Below are positions 34,508 through 45,989 of a DNA stretch of 64,000 nucleotides, in pieces (positions within the stretch are counted from its first letter, which is position 1; each line of letters starts with the position of its first letter). The notes beneath the pieces are model-generated. The model was not told where the DNA came from, ran no database searches, and saw nothing but the letters and a program-made list of their open reading frames with translations. The translations under genes and the position numbers were made by a program. Origin of the DNA: Magicicada septendecula (lineage: Eukaryota > Arthropoda > Insecta > Hemiptera > Cicadidae); contig CM068369.1 of NCBI GenBank assembly GCA_034769895.1, positions 429,995,479 through 430,059,478 on the forward strand, in the 5' to 3' direction.

Positions 34508-35450
34508 ATTTTTTTTTTACTAAGGGGAAAATGCGTTATGCACCTTCAGGAACTCTACCCTGTTTGACCTATACAATGCTTTCTACTCTTGTGTGGAACT
34601 GTAACCCACTAAAAACTCACCTTAACTCAGACAAGGAAATCCATCCCGGATCTACGTGCTTGCGCCCAAATTGGGCTTCTCCTTAGCTCACTTTACTTCA
34701 GGTTACGCCAGATTAGGTGCTTCTTGGTCTCCTTCTTTCTTCTCTTGAGGAGGTAGGATCCCTACTAACGCTGCCACTTAGCTACAATTGTTTCTGCTGG
34801 ATAACGTGATCACAACAATGTTGTCTGGTGTCATCAGACCGACTTCCATGTCCAGTCTCTGTTTCTTCGCCGCCCACCTAGCACATTCAAAAACCTGTGT
34901 TGTCGTTGTTGTGGTCAGAATCCAGTATACAGGCCTACCTGAGTCTTCGCTTTGCCTGTCCTAAACAGATAGTTACGAAAACATCCGTGTCCTGTGAGAA
35001 ACTGTGTGAGTTAGTTGTTCACCTCGCTGAACTAGCGAACCAAGCATTCCCTATTAGCCTCGCGTCTGTCTACGTGTGGTCTCAGCGGTCTTGCCAACAG
35101 CGAATAGTTAGATCCCTGGCTCTCGCTGAACCGCCCTGAGTTTATATACTTTCTTCCTCTCTTGAGCTATAAGGTGGAAAGGGACAACCACCACCACTAC
35201 CAAGACTTCTGGGTTTGGCACAGTTCAATAGGAGCATGCTACTCTAAGGCTTCCTCTTTGCTGTACCGAAGTAATCTTTTTTTTTATATTTTTATTTCGT
35301 CAGTGCGCCAACCCACACTACACTTTACAACTGTGCAGGAGTATGGCAAGCACGACTTCGATCAGGTGTTTCTTCCTGCTAGGTGAAGGTCCACCCACTC
35401 TGGTTATAAGTCTGCTGAGGTCTGTTGTCATCTTGGCAGCCTTCTATACT
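34508..35450 (-). pseudogene. R1-clade non-LTR retrotransposon, 3' part, decayed
   Basis: On the minus strand, in order from 35,450 down: MTTDLSRLITRVGGPSPSRK, then RGSLRVACSY, a PNPEVLV...PFHLIAQERKKVY block, then LTQFLTGHGCFRNYL near 35,000, and FECARWAAKKQRLDMEVGL with MTPDNIV near 34,850. These are the C-terminal blocks of R1-type ORF2, where a gag-like CCHC/HC knuckle region normally lies between the last two. Stops and frame changes break the frame. The poly(T) at 34,508-34,518 on + is the poly(A) tail of this minus-strand copy. R1 itself targets 28S rDNA, but no rDNA is next to this copy. Confidence 0.88.
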
Positions 35451-35469
35451 GTACACTTTATCTGAATTC

Positions 35470-37400
35470 ATTACGTTAAACTATAATAATAATAATTATT
35501 ATTATTAGTACTGCATATTCAAATTTATTATATCTAGAGATAAAATGGTGAAGCTGAGACGTAAACGAAATTTGAATATATGTAGAAGGAATGGACTGAC
35601 TGCCAACGACGGCATTCACTATAGTACATCTCACGAATTATGACAAGATCACACATTTACATTGTTGCTAATAGGCTATAATTGCGAAGTTGCAGTGTAA
35701 ACCGGCGTGGAATAAATGTACCCAAAATTATTATTATGTGCACATTTACTATTAACTGTGGTTTAGTGTCTTCAGCAATTAGTTCATTATTATAATAAAC
35801 TGAAAATAAAGTGTATTGCGTGGTATTAGAGGGTGTATAAATAAAACACGTTAATGTAAAAAAAATTGAGTTAGTGGTTGAATTATTTCGGTGAATTATC
35901 TCCTTTGAATTCAGGCTACGAATTATAACCATTAAAACATAATATTTTTTTTAGCTTCAGCAGTTGTTGATTGTTACTCTAAAACTTTAAGAAAAACAAA
36001 CCGTTCTGTTAGTGTTCTATGCTGCACGAAAACATGTACAACATTTCGAATCAAAACAAGACTGTCCATATCTGTGGGCTTCAAGAAAATACAGCATTTC
36101 ATACCGCTTAAAAAACCAAAATATTTTCCCTGATTACGGGAGGGGACGAATGAGACCGGACCCCCATAGAGGGAACAAAATTTGACGAATTTTTTTAATC
36201 TCTTAATTTTTAGGCTCTTTTAATTTTTTTTCAGCTGTGTACGATAATATAATAGCAACTCTTTTTTAAATATACAGACAAGTTTATTACACAAGTTTAT
36301 TAGAGAAGTTTATTTGAAATATAAAATATAGGAAAATCAATTCAGTCAACAAGTATATTGTAAACAATGTTTCAATAACGCGTATTTTTATTGTGGTATT
36401 ACCATTTTCTTTAATTGGACTGATTTAGCCACTTTAAAGATAGTAATACTGATTAGTCTTAAATTCTTAAATTATTTTTTCTTTTATATGAAGGCTAAAT
36501 TCTAGTCTCTGATGCAGGTTTAGAATACGAATTTTTAATGTTTCTCGAAATTTTTACATATTTGCTTTCGCATATCATATCCTCAACTCATGAACTAAAT
36601 GTAAGTTGGACTAAGTCGACTAGTAAAACTTATGACTGTTTTGATGTTTTCCCATTGTGATATTCCATATTATTTTTGATTAGTTTTTACTATGTACGAA
36701 GTAATATTTTACTGAGTAATCGAGGTTGTTAAGTAGACCATTTCTATGTTAACGTTTTAATTTTGTTATATAACTTTCTTAACGTTTAACAAATTGTGCG
36801 AAAAAACAGTTATGAATACTTTCTACAAAGAGAGCAAGTAATATTTGTGCGAAACGATCAATAACCTAAACACTCAACATTACTGCAAAAAAAAAGGTTT
36901 TTTACTGTTGATCCATACACCATTTATTCTATGAGCTACTGAAAGATTTGGCTTTATTGTTACCTTTTCGACACATGAATGGGGCTTCTAGAAGTGTTTC
37001 AACGTACTTTACCGCAAAACGTTTTCAGCATATGTTACCTTCGGTACAGAAATAGACGGTTATTTATTACCCCGTATGTTACGCGTGATTTGAATTGCAC
37101 AACATGTTTAGTCCAGAAGTACGTACGCAATCAAGAAAGCGGAAATGATGAGTGATAAACAGAATATACAGTAAATATTTATCAGGACTGCTATATATTT
37201 CGTTTTAAAATAATAAACCATTATTTATGATTTATAAATTATTAATGAATGATTTATAAATCATTTGTGACTTACAATGATTCTATAAAGAGAATTTTTA
37301 AGAAACGTCTACAACAGACGGTGCATATTTGTTTTTTCACTTTATTTGTCAGTAATTAACTCATAAACAAGAAAGCAGCACGGAAACTGTATTATAATAA
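35470..37400. other. AT-rich intergenic DNA, no gene recognised
   Basis: A block near 36,140-36,230 (CCATAGAGGG... with T tracts) loosely resembles the insert-like segment at 30,410-30,627. Nothing else is recognised. Confidence 0.5.
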
Positions 37401-37402
37401 AT

Positions 37403-37932
37403 TGTTACGTAATGCGGAAAAGTGTTACGTAATACGGAACGTTCTAGAAGTATCTCGCATATTCCAGCTGTAATGTGTGTGTGCGTACATATTGCTGCTA
37501 CTTTGCAATGAAAGACAATTACGCGTCAACTATCGAGTCTATAGAATATTGGGTCAGCGCAGTGTGTTCAAGGACACTGTTTCTAGTGGATTTTTGAGAG
37601 CGCCTGTTTGTTTAACACGTCATCCAAAGTGACAGATTATTCTGGAATATCAGCGGAATATAAGTATAGGCATTCAGCGACTGTCAAGTCAGTTTAATTG
37701 GCGATTTATTCCAGTGCGGTTCGAAGTATTGTGGCGAAGTGTTATGTGTTTTATAATTCTGCGGGACTCTATTAGCTGACATTTTTATTGCGTGCGAACA
37801 ACTTTTATTTGAGTTGTTGTAAGAGACTATCTTGTTGATTACAAATTGTTTAATTGTGATAATTAAAGTTGGTGATTAGTGACTTAATTGGTGTCTTGTA
37901 TTTTGTTTTACCACTGTACCATTCGACGATCA
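37403..37932 (+). repeat. Ty3/Gypsy LTR, copy 1
   Basis: The LTR starts TGTTACGTAAT and ends CCATTCGACGATCA. It contains GTGTGTGTGCGTACATATTG, GTCAGCGCA, TCAAGGACACTGTTTCTAG, a GAAGTATTGTGGCGAAGTG block and ATTCTGCGGGA, all found inverted in the copies at 43.0 and 45.5 kb. TGTTACG occurs twice (37,403 and 37,423), so the true start may be 37,423. No target duplication is visible. An integrase fragment lies 1 kb downstream in the same orientation, possibly the rest of this element. Confidence 0.85.
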
Positions 37933-37939
37933 GGAGATT

Positions 37940-38960
37940 GTATCTGAATACGTATTTCGCTTTAGTTATTGTGTTCTAGTGCACAAGTAATCAAGGGATA
38001 TACAGTCCACACATACCATACTTACGCGCATAGTAACGTATAGTGATTTCACTATTATTGCACATTTATGGCTGATATAAAATATTGTAGGCATTATCGG
38101 TTGAGTTTCCAGTTTCAAAAGCAACATCTTCCATCCGTATAGTTTAATATAACCCTAAATTTCTATCCAAAAATTTTCGTTTATAAGTTAGCCTTTATCA
38201 TCGTTATTGATAATAGAATCATATTAGTTATACTCTTTCCGTTCTTAGTTCATTCTTAGTGTAATCAAACCGGCACGAGACATCTGAAACGCTATTTACT
38301 GCTTGAATTAGAGGCGTGTCACACTGTCAAAAGAGTACATACAGAGTGCGTAAAAATTTGATACTGTGTAAACATAGAAGTGGAGTAAAATTTCTGTGAC
38401 TATGACAGAGCGACAATTAAATATTTTATAACACCAGTGAATGGCTTTTTTGCTTAGTGTTTAAAAATCGCAACAAAATAGTAAAATTTTAGTAAAGTTT
38501 ATTTAAAACAAAAACTGAATGTGTCATATTTACCTATCAGTGTACTGTTTGTTATCAGTTGCTGTCAGAGAGTAATTTGATTTCTTTCATATCTCTCTCG
38601 GAACTTGAATCACTACTAGCAACAGTATTATTGATAAGATTATCCACAATGTCTGTAATATTGTCGAGTTTCCCTAGCTTACACTCTTCTTTGATCGCAT
38701 GCTTAAGACAGTGACGTCACTTGTCTGCAGTTATTTCATTTACCGCCTTCTCTATAATTGTTTGATATGAAGTAGCTTATACACTGTGTTGTGACGGGCA
38801 ACACATCCTTTTAACTTGCTTTGTACTAATTCGGTAGGATTCAGAATACAGGGATAAGGAGGAATTCTTAAAACGGGATTGCCCGATTTTCAGCAATACC
38901 TACTACAAACGTTTTAAACTTGTGTTTCTCTTAAACCTTTTAAACGTCGTAATAAAAAAA
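37940..38960. other. Between Gypsy LTR and integrase fragment, no gene recognised
   Basis: I recognise no gag, protease, reverse transcriptase or RNase H here. If the LTR and the integrase were one element, most of the interior has been lost or replaced. Confidence 0.5.
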
Positions 38961-38965
38961 AAACT

Positions 38966-39451
38966 AAAATCGTAATTTCAGATCATGGGCTCCAGTTCAT
39001 TAGCGGGAAATGGCGACAGACTTTAGGGTGGGAAGGTATCATAACTAAACACACGGCAGTATATCACCCGCAGTCCAATCAGGCCGAAAGGGTAATGAGA
39101 GAGATCGGAACGATATTTAAAGCATATTGTCATGCTAAACACAGTGAGTGGCCTATATTTGTAAGCAGAATTGAAGACTGGTTAAACTGCACTACCCATG
39201 AGTCTACTGGATTTACGCCATATGAGTTGGTAAAGGGAATACACCCACAAAGAATATTGGAGCAGCTTTTCAACTATCCACCAGAAGGTAGTACCATAGA
39301 TGTAGGGATAAAACTGAGACTAGCTAATGAGAACTTGTTAACTAAGGGGGAGAGAAGGAAACGGCAGCACGACTCCAAAGGTAAGTGGATTAAATATGAA
39401 GTGGGTCACCTGGTACTGGTCAAAGTAAACTCCTACTTCTTGTCACAGTAA
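38966..39451 (+). pseudogene. Ty3/Gypsy integrase fragment (second Asp to C-terminal domain)
   Basis: The frame reads KIVISDHGLQFISGKW, then HTAVYHPQSNQAERVMREIG, then WLNCTTHESTGFTPYELV, and ends in a basic C-terminal region with EVGHLVLVKV. The second catalytic Asp codon is 38,981-38,983 and the Glu codon 39,086-39,088, exactly 35 residues apart, the classical D-35-E. The N-terminal zinc domain and first Asp are missing upstream, where the sequence runs into an A-rich tract. The open frame is otherwise unbroken to 39,451. Confidence 0.92.
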
Positions 39452-39459
39452 TACTAAAT

Positions 39460-40605
39460 TGTCACAGCTCATTCACATGACTCTATAGACATCCTGCACT
39501 TGCTCATAACACACTACTGTACGAATAGTGTTAACGCCCTTGAACAGTTGCGTTTCATATGTACCACGCGTATTTGTTTATTTCAGGACTGAACTAAGAA
39601 CGGAAAAAGAATAAATACATTTCCTTCTTAGTCTCATTTTCATTGGAAATTTGTTAACTGTTCAATATGGAACACCCTGACGTGTGTCTGGAGGCGAGCT
39701 TAGAATCTCTTGCATATAAACTGTTCTTAAAGGCGCGAAGTAGAAAGATGTTGCTAAGGGACAACGACAGGATGAAAGGAGTTCCGTCTTTTCTGTAAAT
39801 ACTGTACAAATATTTCGAACAATAACGCTTATTGTTAATGTTTACAAGACGGCTATTCACTAGACTCGGTATGAAACTACGTGTGGTATAAAGTAAAATT
39901 GAATATTTTAAAAAATAATTAGGAAAAGCAAAGTACTGTTATTTGAAATACGTATTGTCAATGTGTTTTGTAAGTCACAGTAAGTACTGTGTTAAGGAAC
40001 TAATCGGTATGTGTAACGCAAATGTAAAGCTTCTGTTCGAATCTTTTACAACGTAGCCTAATGGAGGAAGTATTATTCGACACTGTACTGTACACATTGC
40101 GTATAACGACACGAGATCTTCGTAATTTACTAATGAACATGTTGTGAAAATTGCGATATTGACAATATTGATCCCTCAGTGTGATTTCAATTCAGATTAA
40201 AGACAGTGATAAAATTAAAAACCTCTTTAAATACTTGTACTTTTATATCTGTAATTATTCAAAAGACACAATAATTAAATACAAACTACTCACAGTACGA
40301 GAGTAATAACTAATTAATAATAATCGCTCCTTTTCTTCGCCCTCTAAGCGGTCGAGAAGTTAGGCGTGTAGGCATTCGTAACTACATTCCTTACATTTTG
40401 TTATGTAACGACTACATATAGCAGCTCGACAAAAATGTGTTGGTAGACTCAAGAAAGTTTATCTGTTGCAACCTCTTTCATTCCACTGCTTTCCATGTTG
40501 TAATTTAAAACTTTTTGTACAATAGAGGTTTAATAGAGGTATAACATAATTATATTTTGTTAAGAGGAAACTACACTGTAACTATTAGTTTGAAAGTTTC
40601 TTACA
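39460..40605. other. AT-rich intergenic DNA, no gene recognised
   Basis: I see no motif; the 68-codon minus frame at 39,654-39,860 has no family resemblance. Confidence 0.5.
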
Positions 40606-40609
40606 GATA

Positions 40610-41881
40610 CGAGAGTAGGGTGAAAAGTTCCGGGCCTGACACAGAGATAGTGCTAATGTGGTCATTATTTTAATCGTGTTCTGTGATTTCGTCTTTTGTA
40701 GGCTTCGTTTCGGTGAGTTCAAGTCAATGAGTTGTTTATTATCAGTGGCACAGTCCACCGCTGTAAGCGCCTCGGACATCATTAGACTACAAATTCGTGC
40801 TGTGATTAAATTTTTTTGCTTAACTGCAACCGACATAAAAAAGGAGCTGGATTCAACATCAGGGAACTTCTCTCCATCGAATGCAACGGTTAAAAAATGG
40901 GTTGCTTAATTTAAAATAGATGGGATAACAACTGACGCCACACGTGTTAAGACATTTCATGAAAGTGACTGTGCCAGAAAAAAAAGAAACAAATTTTTAA
41001 GATCGTTTTGGACGACCACAGAATGAAAGCGAGTAGAATAGCTAAGACTCTTGCTATATCAAAGGAACATGTGCTTAATACCTTTCACGATCATCTGTAT
41101 GTGACAAAGCTGTGCGCTGGATGGTTGCCGCTATTGCTGACATTTGACCAAAAACAGCGTTAAAAGGATGTTTCAACCTATTGTTTGGCAGTCTATACAC
41201 CAAATTCAACCGAATTTTTGCTTTGATTCATAAGCGCTGATGGGACTTGGGTCCACCACAACGCTTCTGAGACCAAAGGGCAGTCAAAAGGGTAGACCAC
41301 AAAAGGCGAACCTTTTCCAAAGAAGGCAAAGACAATTCCTTCTGCTGGTAAAGTTATGGCGACTCTTTTTTGGGACGAACTTCAGTAATCTTCATTGAGT
41401 ATCTTAAAAAGGGAAAAAAAATTAGAGGCGAGTACTATAAAAACCTACTACACCTTTTGAACGACAAAATCAAGAAAAATACGGCCACATTAACGAAAAA
41501 GAAAGTGCTGCTTCACTAAGGCCATGCACCATCTCACACGCCAATAAATTATTTTGATGGCTAAAATCAAAGAATTGAAGTTCTAATTGCTTCCTCAACC
41601 ACCATACTTGACCTATTTAGCCCCGAGTGAGTTCTATCACTTTTCTACTTTCAAAAAATGTCTCGCTGGAAAAAGATTTACTGACAACAATTAGTCCAGC
41701 GATGCTGTAAATTGCTATTTTGAATACCTCGACAAATCTGCTTATCAGACTCGCATAAGCACTTCAGAACATTGTTGAAGAAAGTGTATAGAGTTAAATA
41801 GAGGTTATGCAAGAAATAAATCCGAATTAATGAAAAAAGTGTTTTTCTTATTCAGGCCTGGAACTGTTCACCCTACCATCG
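40610..41881 (+). mobile_element. Mariner element, full length (1,272 bp), inactive
   Basis: Terminal repeats of ~30 bp: the left begins CGAGAGTAGGGTGAA and the right ends with its near complement TTCACCCTACCATCG; both continue through GTTCC and GGCCTGA. Each end is flanked by TA (40,608-40,609 and 41,882-41,883), the mariner target duplication. The length is the family's standard ~1.3 kb. Confidence 0.93.
40727..41796 (+). pseudogene. Mariner transposase, many stops
   Basis: It would bind the TIRs and cut and paste the element at TA. The N-terminal helix-turn-helix region is legible (SDIIRLQIRAVIKFF, then SNATVKKWVA, stop at 40,907). The catalytic core keeps ADGTWVHHNASETK (first Asp region, near 41,240), GHAPSHTP preceded by a stop where the second Asp is expected (near 41,520) and YLAPSEFYHF (third acidic position, Glu in place of Asp, near 41,615). 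Stops and frameshifts are frequent throughout, so it is long dead. Confidence 0.9.
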
Positions 41882-41889
41882 TAATATCA

Positions 41890-42720
41890 CGATTATTACA
41901 AAAGTATTTAATTTTTTCTGTAAGTGTACAATAATTTTGCCTAAAGCAAATTTCACTGAGTGTGGTGATCGATTATGTGTAAAATCAATTATTTCTTAAT
42001 TAAGCCAATCGCTGATATTCAGATGTGTTAGTCTGTGAAAGGTTTGTGATAATATTGATAAAAATGTATGCAGAAATATTAGATTTCTTATGCAATACAC
42101 TTAAAAACATAATAATAGAAAATAATGTACGTTTGAAGTTGCTTGTTAAGAAAATGGTATCGTTTTTGTGTAGCACCGGTTAAAATGAATGTTTCAAAAG
42201 TGAAAACTGTATTAGTTGAAACTGCATTGATTGTATAAAAAGTAACTCTGAATACGAAATACTGGAGCAGGGGTAAGAAAGTTGTTGAAGTGTTTTCTTT
42301 TACGTTTGAAGTTCGATTCCTCATATCCATTAGCGGCGGCAGCTGGGTTCGCTAAAGGTCACAGCTCTACTTAGACCATTGACAGACAAATCCATCATTT
42401 TATATTTTATAGGATTACAGAGAAAGAAGAAAACAACTAACTTTAAATGGCGTGATGTGGTGTTATCGCATGTTGTAGAAGACAACTAACTTTTTTATAT
42501 TTAAAAAAATTCTTTTTCAAAAGAAATGTTTAATGTGTTACACGAGTTTCTGATGATCAATCTTATTTGTTTGTTATTGCGTTGAACTCTGTGATTATTA
42601 TGACTTAAGTGTCTTATTTTTTAAACTAACTTTGCTTACAAACTGTGTGTTATTATTATTGATTAATGTACCATTTCACCCTGTTATTAACAATCATTCA
42701 GTCTAAGTTTTCCCCTAGTC
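41890..42720. other. Intergenic DNA, no gene recognised
   Basis: GTTCGATTCC at 42,311 matches a tRNA B box, but no A box or cloverleaf is present. Nothing else is recognised. Confidence 0.45.
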
Positions 42721-42723
42721 TCT

Positions 42724-42990
<267 letters not shown>

Positions 42991-43048
42991 CCATATACAT
43001 ACGCCATTATAACATCATACATTTATTGAGAAGAACAGAGCAGTCTAC

Positions 43049-43584
43049 TGATCGTCGTATGGTACAGTGGAAAACAAAATACAAGACACCAATGAAGTCA
43101 CTAATAACCAGCTTTAATAATACAATTAAACAGTTTGTAATCAACAAGATAGTCTCGTACTACAAATCAAATAAAAATTGTTCACACGCAATAAAATGTC
43201 AACTAATATAAAACACAATTTTATTACAATTGTCCCGCACAATTAATAAACGCATAACACTTCGCCACAATACTTCGAACCGCACTGTGTAAATCGCCGA
43301 CAATAACTGAACTAAGCGCCTCTGAATGCCTTGTATTTATACCCCGCTGAGATTCCAGAATATTCCGTAATAGGCGTCTACTAGAAAATACTAGAACGTA
43401 ATTGATTGCGGCCTTAAACATAGCGCGCGTGGACCGGTATGGTCTGGAAAAATCTCGTTGCGGACGCGTGACAAGTGTCACGTAATTGTGCTTCATCTCA
43501 AAATAGCAGCAATACGTACGCACACACACACTATAGCCAGGCTCCGCTGGAATAGCCGAGAAACGCGTAGCATGTTCTGTAACA
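43049..43584 (-). repeat. Ty3/Gypsy LTR, copy 2 (solo, inverted)
   Basis: It starts TGATCGTCGTATGG on +, which is the complement of the LTR 3' end, and ends at TGTAACA. It shares TTCGCCACAATACTTCGAA, TTTATACCCCGCTGAGAT and AGCAGCAATACGTACGC with copy 3 and, inverted, with copy 1. There is no internal region on either side, so it is a solo LTR. No clear target duplication is seen. Confidence 0.85.
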
Positions 43585-43945
43585 TATATAAAATAAGATA
43601 ATTTCTTTTTTGTATTATTTTGTGTTCTGTAATCTTTGGGATCTTTATTCTAGTTTCTACTAGACAATCGATATCTGCACAATTATCTATGTGATTAATA
43701 AAAGTGCATGCTTTTCTTTAGAAAAGAGGTACATGTGATTTTTAATAGCTGGTGTATTTAAAATACATGTTTTAAAGGAATACAGTCAACGAGTGACACA
43801 AAAAGCGTTAGTAAAAGAATGTAGAGCGGGGGTTCGTTAAAGTTGGTGGGACGGGTAAATAAATAATGAATTAGATATAAAATAAAAATTTAATAAATCA
43901 AAACAATGCAACAAAGAAAATATTGATTGTTATACTGTACTAAAA
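43585..43945. other. AT-rich spacer, no gene recognised
   Basis: No motif or element end seen. Confidence 0.5.
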
Positions 43946-44248
<303 letters not shown>

Positions 44249-44249
44249 T

Positions 44250-45450
44250 GCGTTTTAAATTATAATAAGGAAATATAGGAATTTCAAAAGATACTAATAA
44301 AATAAAAAAATATAATTATGTACTTTATATTTACGAATTTATATTATAAACATATTATTCAACTTATAACGATTAAATGAAACACTTAAAGATTAAACTA
44401 TACATAAGAAACAGCGAACGGTGCTTATTGCTCCTTAGTAAGGAGAATGTAATGAAACGATATGGCAGTAGTAGTGACAGTGGATGATGGAGGGGGGGGT
44501 GAAAATGGCAATTCTCATTGAATACAATATACTGAGCAGGAACAAATTAAACCAACGTGTTCAAGTGTACAAGTGTTTGTTAAGAAAACAAAATTACTTT
44601 TGCAGCAATGTTATCTTGTAAGCGGATACGTGCTGTACTTAGCGTAACCTACGGAACCTGAAGCGTGTCAGCTTAACAGCCGACGTAGGTTAGAATAAAA
44701 CATTTCAGGAATTTCAATTGTAGATCGTTTTTCATTGTATTGTCGACCTAGATTCTATATCGAATCTGTATCTACATTGTTTGTAGTGTTTTGTCTTGTT
44801 AGTATGTTTTCCCAATGTTTGTTATCGTTGTTAGAAAGATCCCCGATCGGGTTCACTGCCGTTCCAAACGAAATGTTATCGGAAGTTGTCTAGTCAGGAA
44901 ACATTTACTGGTTACACCGAGCCGCAGTCACATACTGACGCAGCATTCCATAGAACTGACTCAAATTTTATGTCAATCTATTATCCTCACTTACCGCTCT
45001 CAAGTGGAGCTTAAAGAAACAACAATAATGATGACTTCATAGCAAAAAATTATACATTTAAACAACTTTGTGCAACTTTCGTTACTGGGATCACAACCAA
45101 ACAAGATAAGCAGTGTGAGTAGTGGAGTAAAAACGTGAATTAATTGTGGAAATAGATGCTATTATGAGGACATTACGTAAATCGTCATTCTTATTCACAT
45201 CACGCATATTAATATTAAGTTAGTATAAAAATATATAAGACTCTGGTTCAGGGTGTAATAGTGGAACATAATCAGAGTGAAGCCTGGACTTGACAAATGC
45301 TGATGAACCGCTTTGAAGGGCACTCGAAAGGAAGATTCTAAGGAAAATATATATGCCAGTTCGAGAGGCAGTTAGTTCTTGGAAAATGATGACGAACCAT
45401 AAGTTGAGCCAAATAACAGGGAATGAAGACATTATATTTTTACGACGGTC
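44250..45450. other. Intergenic DNA, no gene recognised
   Basis: A 75-codon frame at 44,815-45,042 and a 70-codon minus frame at 45,220-45,432 have no family resemblance. Confidence 0.5.
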
Positions 45451-45454
45451 TCAC

Positions 45455-45987
45455 TGATCGTCGTATGGTACAGTGGAAAACACAATTACAGACACCAATC
45501 AAGTTACTAATCATTAACTTTAAATAATCGCAAATACAATAATAAACGTGTACAATAATCCGATAAAAATGTGTCTACACGCAATAATAATGTAACTAAT
45601 AGAATCCCGCACAACTATAACACAATAACACTTCGCCACAATACTTCGAAACTCACTTGAATAAATCGCCACTTAAACTGAAACTCATCGTCGCTGGATG
45701 CTTATATTTATACCCCGCTGAGATGCCAGAAGAATTTGTTATTTTGGATTACTTGTTAAATACACGCTTATTACAAGCGCTCTCAAATCCACTAGAAACA
45801 GTGTCCTTGAACAAAATGCGCTGACCGGTAATGTCTGTCTGGAATAGCACTGATTGTTGACGCATGATAAGGGTCACGTAATTGTCTTTCATCTCAAAGT
45901 AGCAGCAATATGTACGCAGACACACATTCTAGCTGGGCTCTGCTCGTACAGTCGAGATACTTGTAAAACGTTCCGTATTACGTAACA
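45455..45987 (-). repeat. Ty3/Gypsy LTR, copy 3 (solo, inverted)
   Basis: It starts TGATCGTCGTATGGTACAGT and ends GTATTACGTAACA, the complement of TGTTACGTAATAC. It is 533 bp, close to copy 2 (536 bp). It keeps TCCACTAGAAACAGTGTCC, which copy 1 has inverted. The flanking bases do not form a clear target duplication. Confidence 0.88.
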
Positions 45988-45989
45988 AT

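Noticed and set aside
42311-42320. tRNA gene or tRNA-derived SINE suggested by a B-box-like GTTCGATTCC
   Set aside because: No A box at the right distance and no cloverleaf can be drawn.
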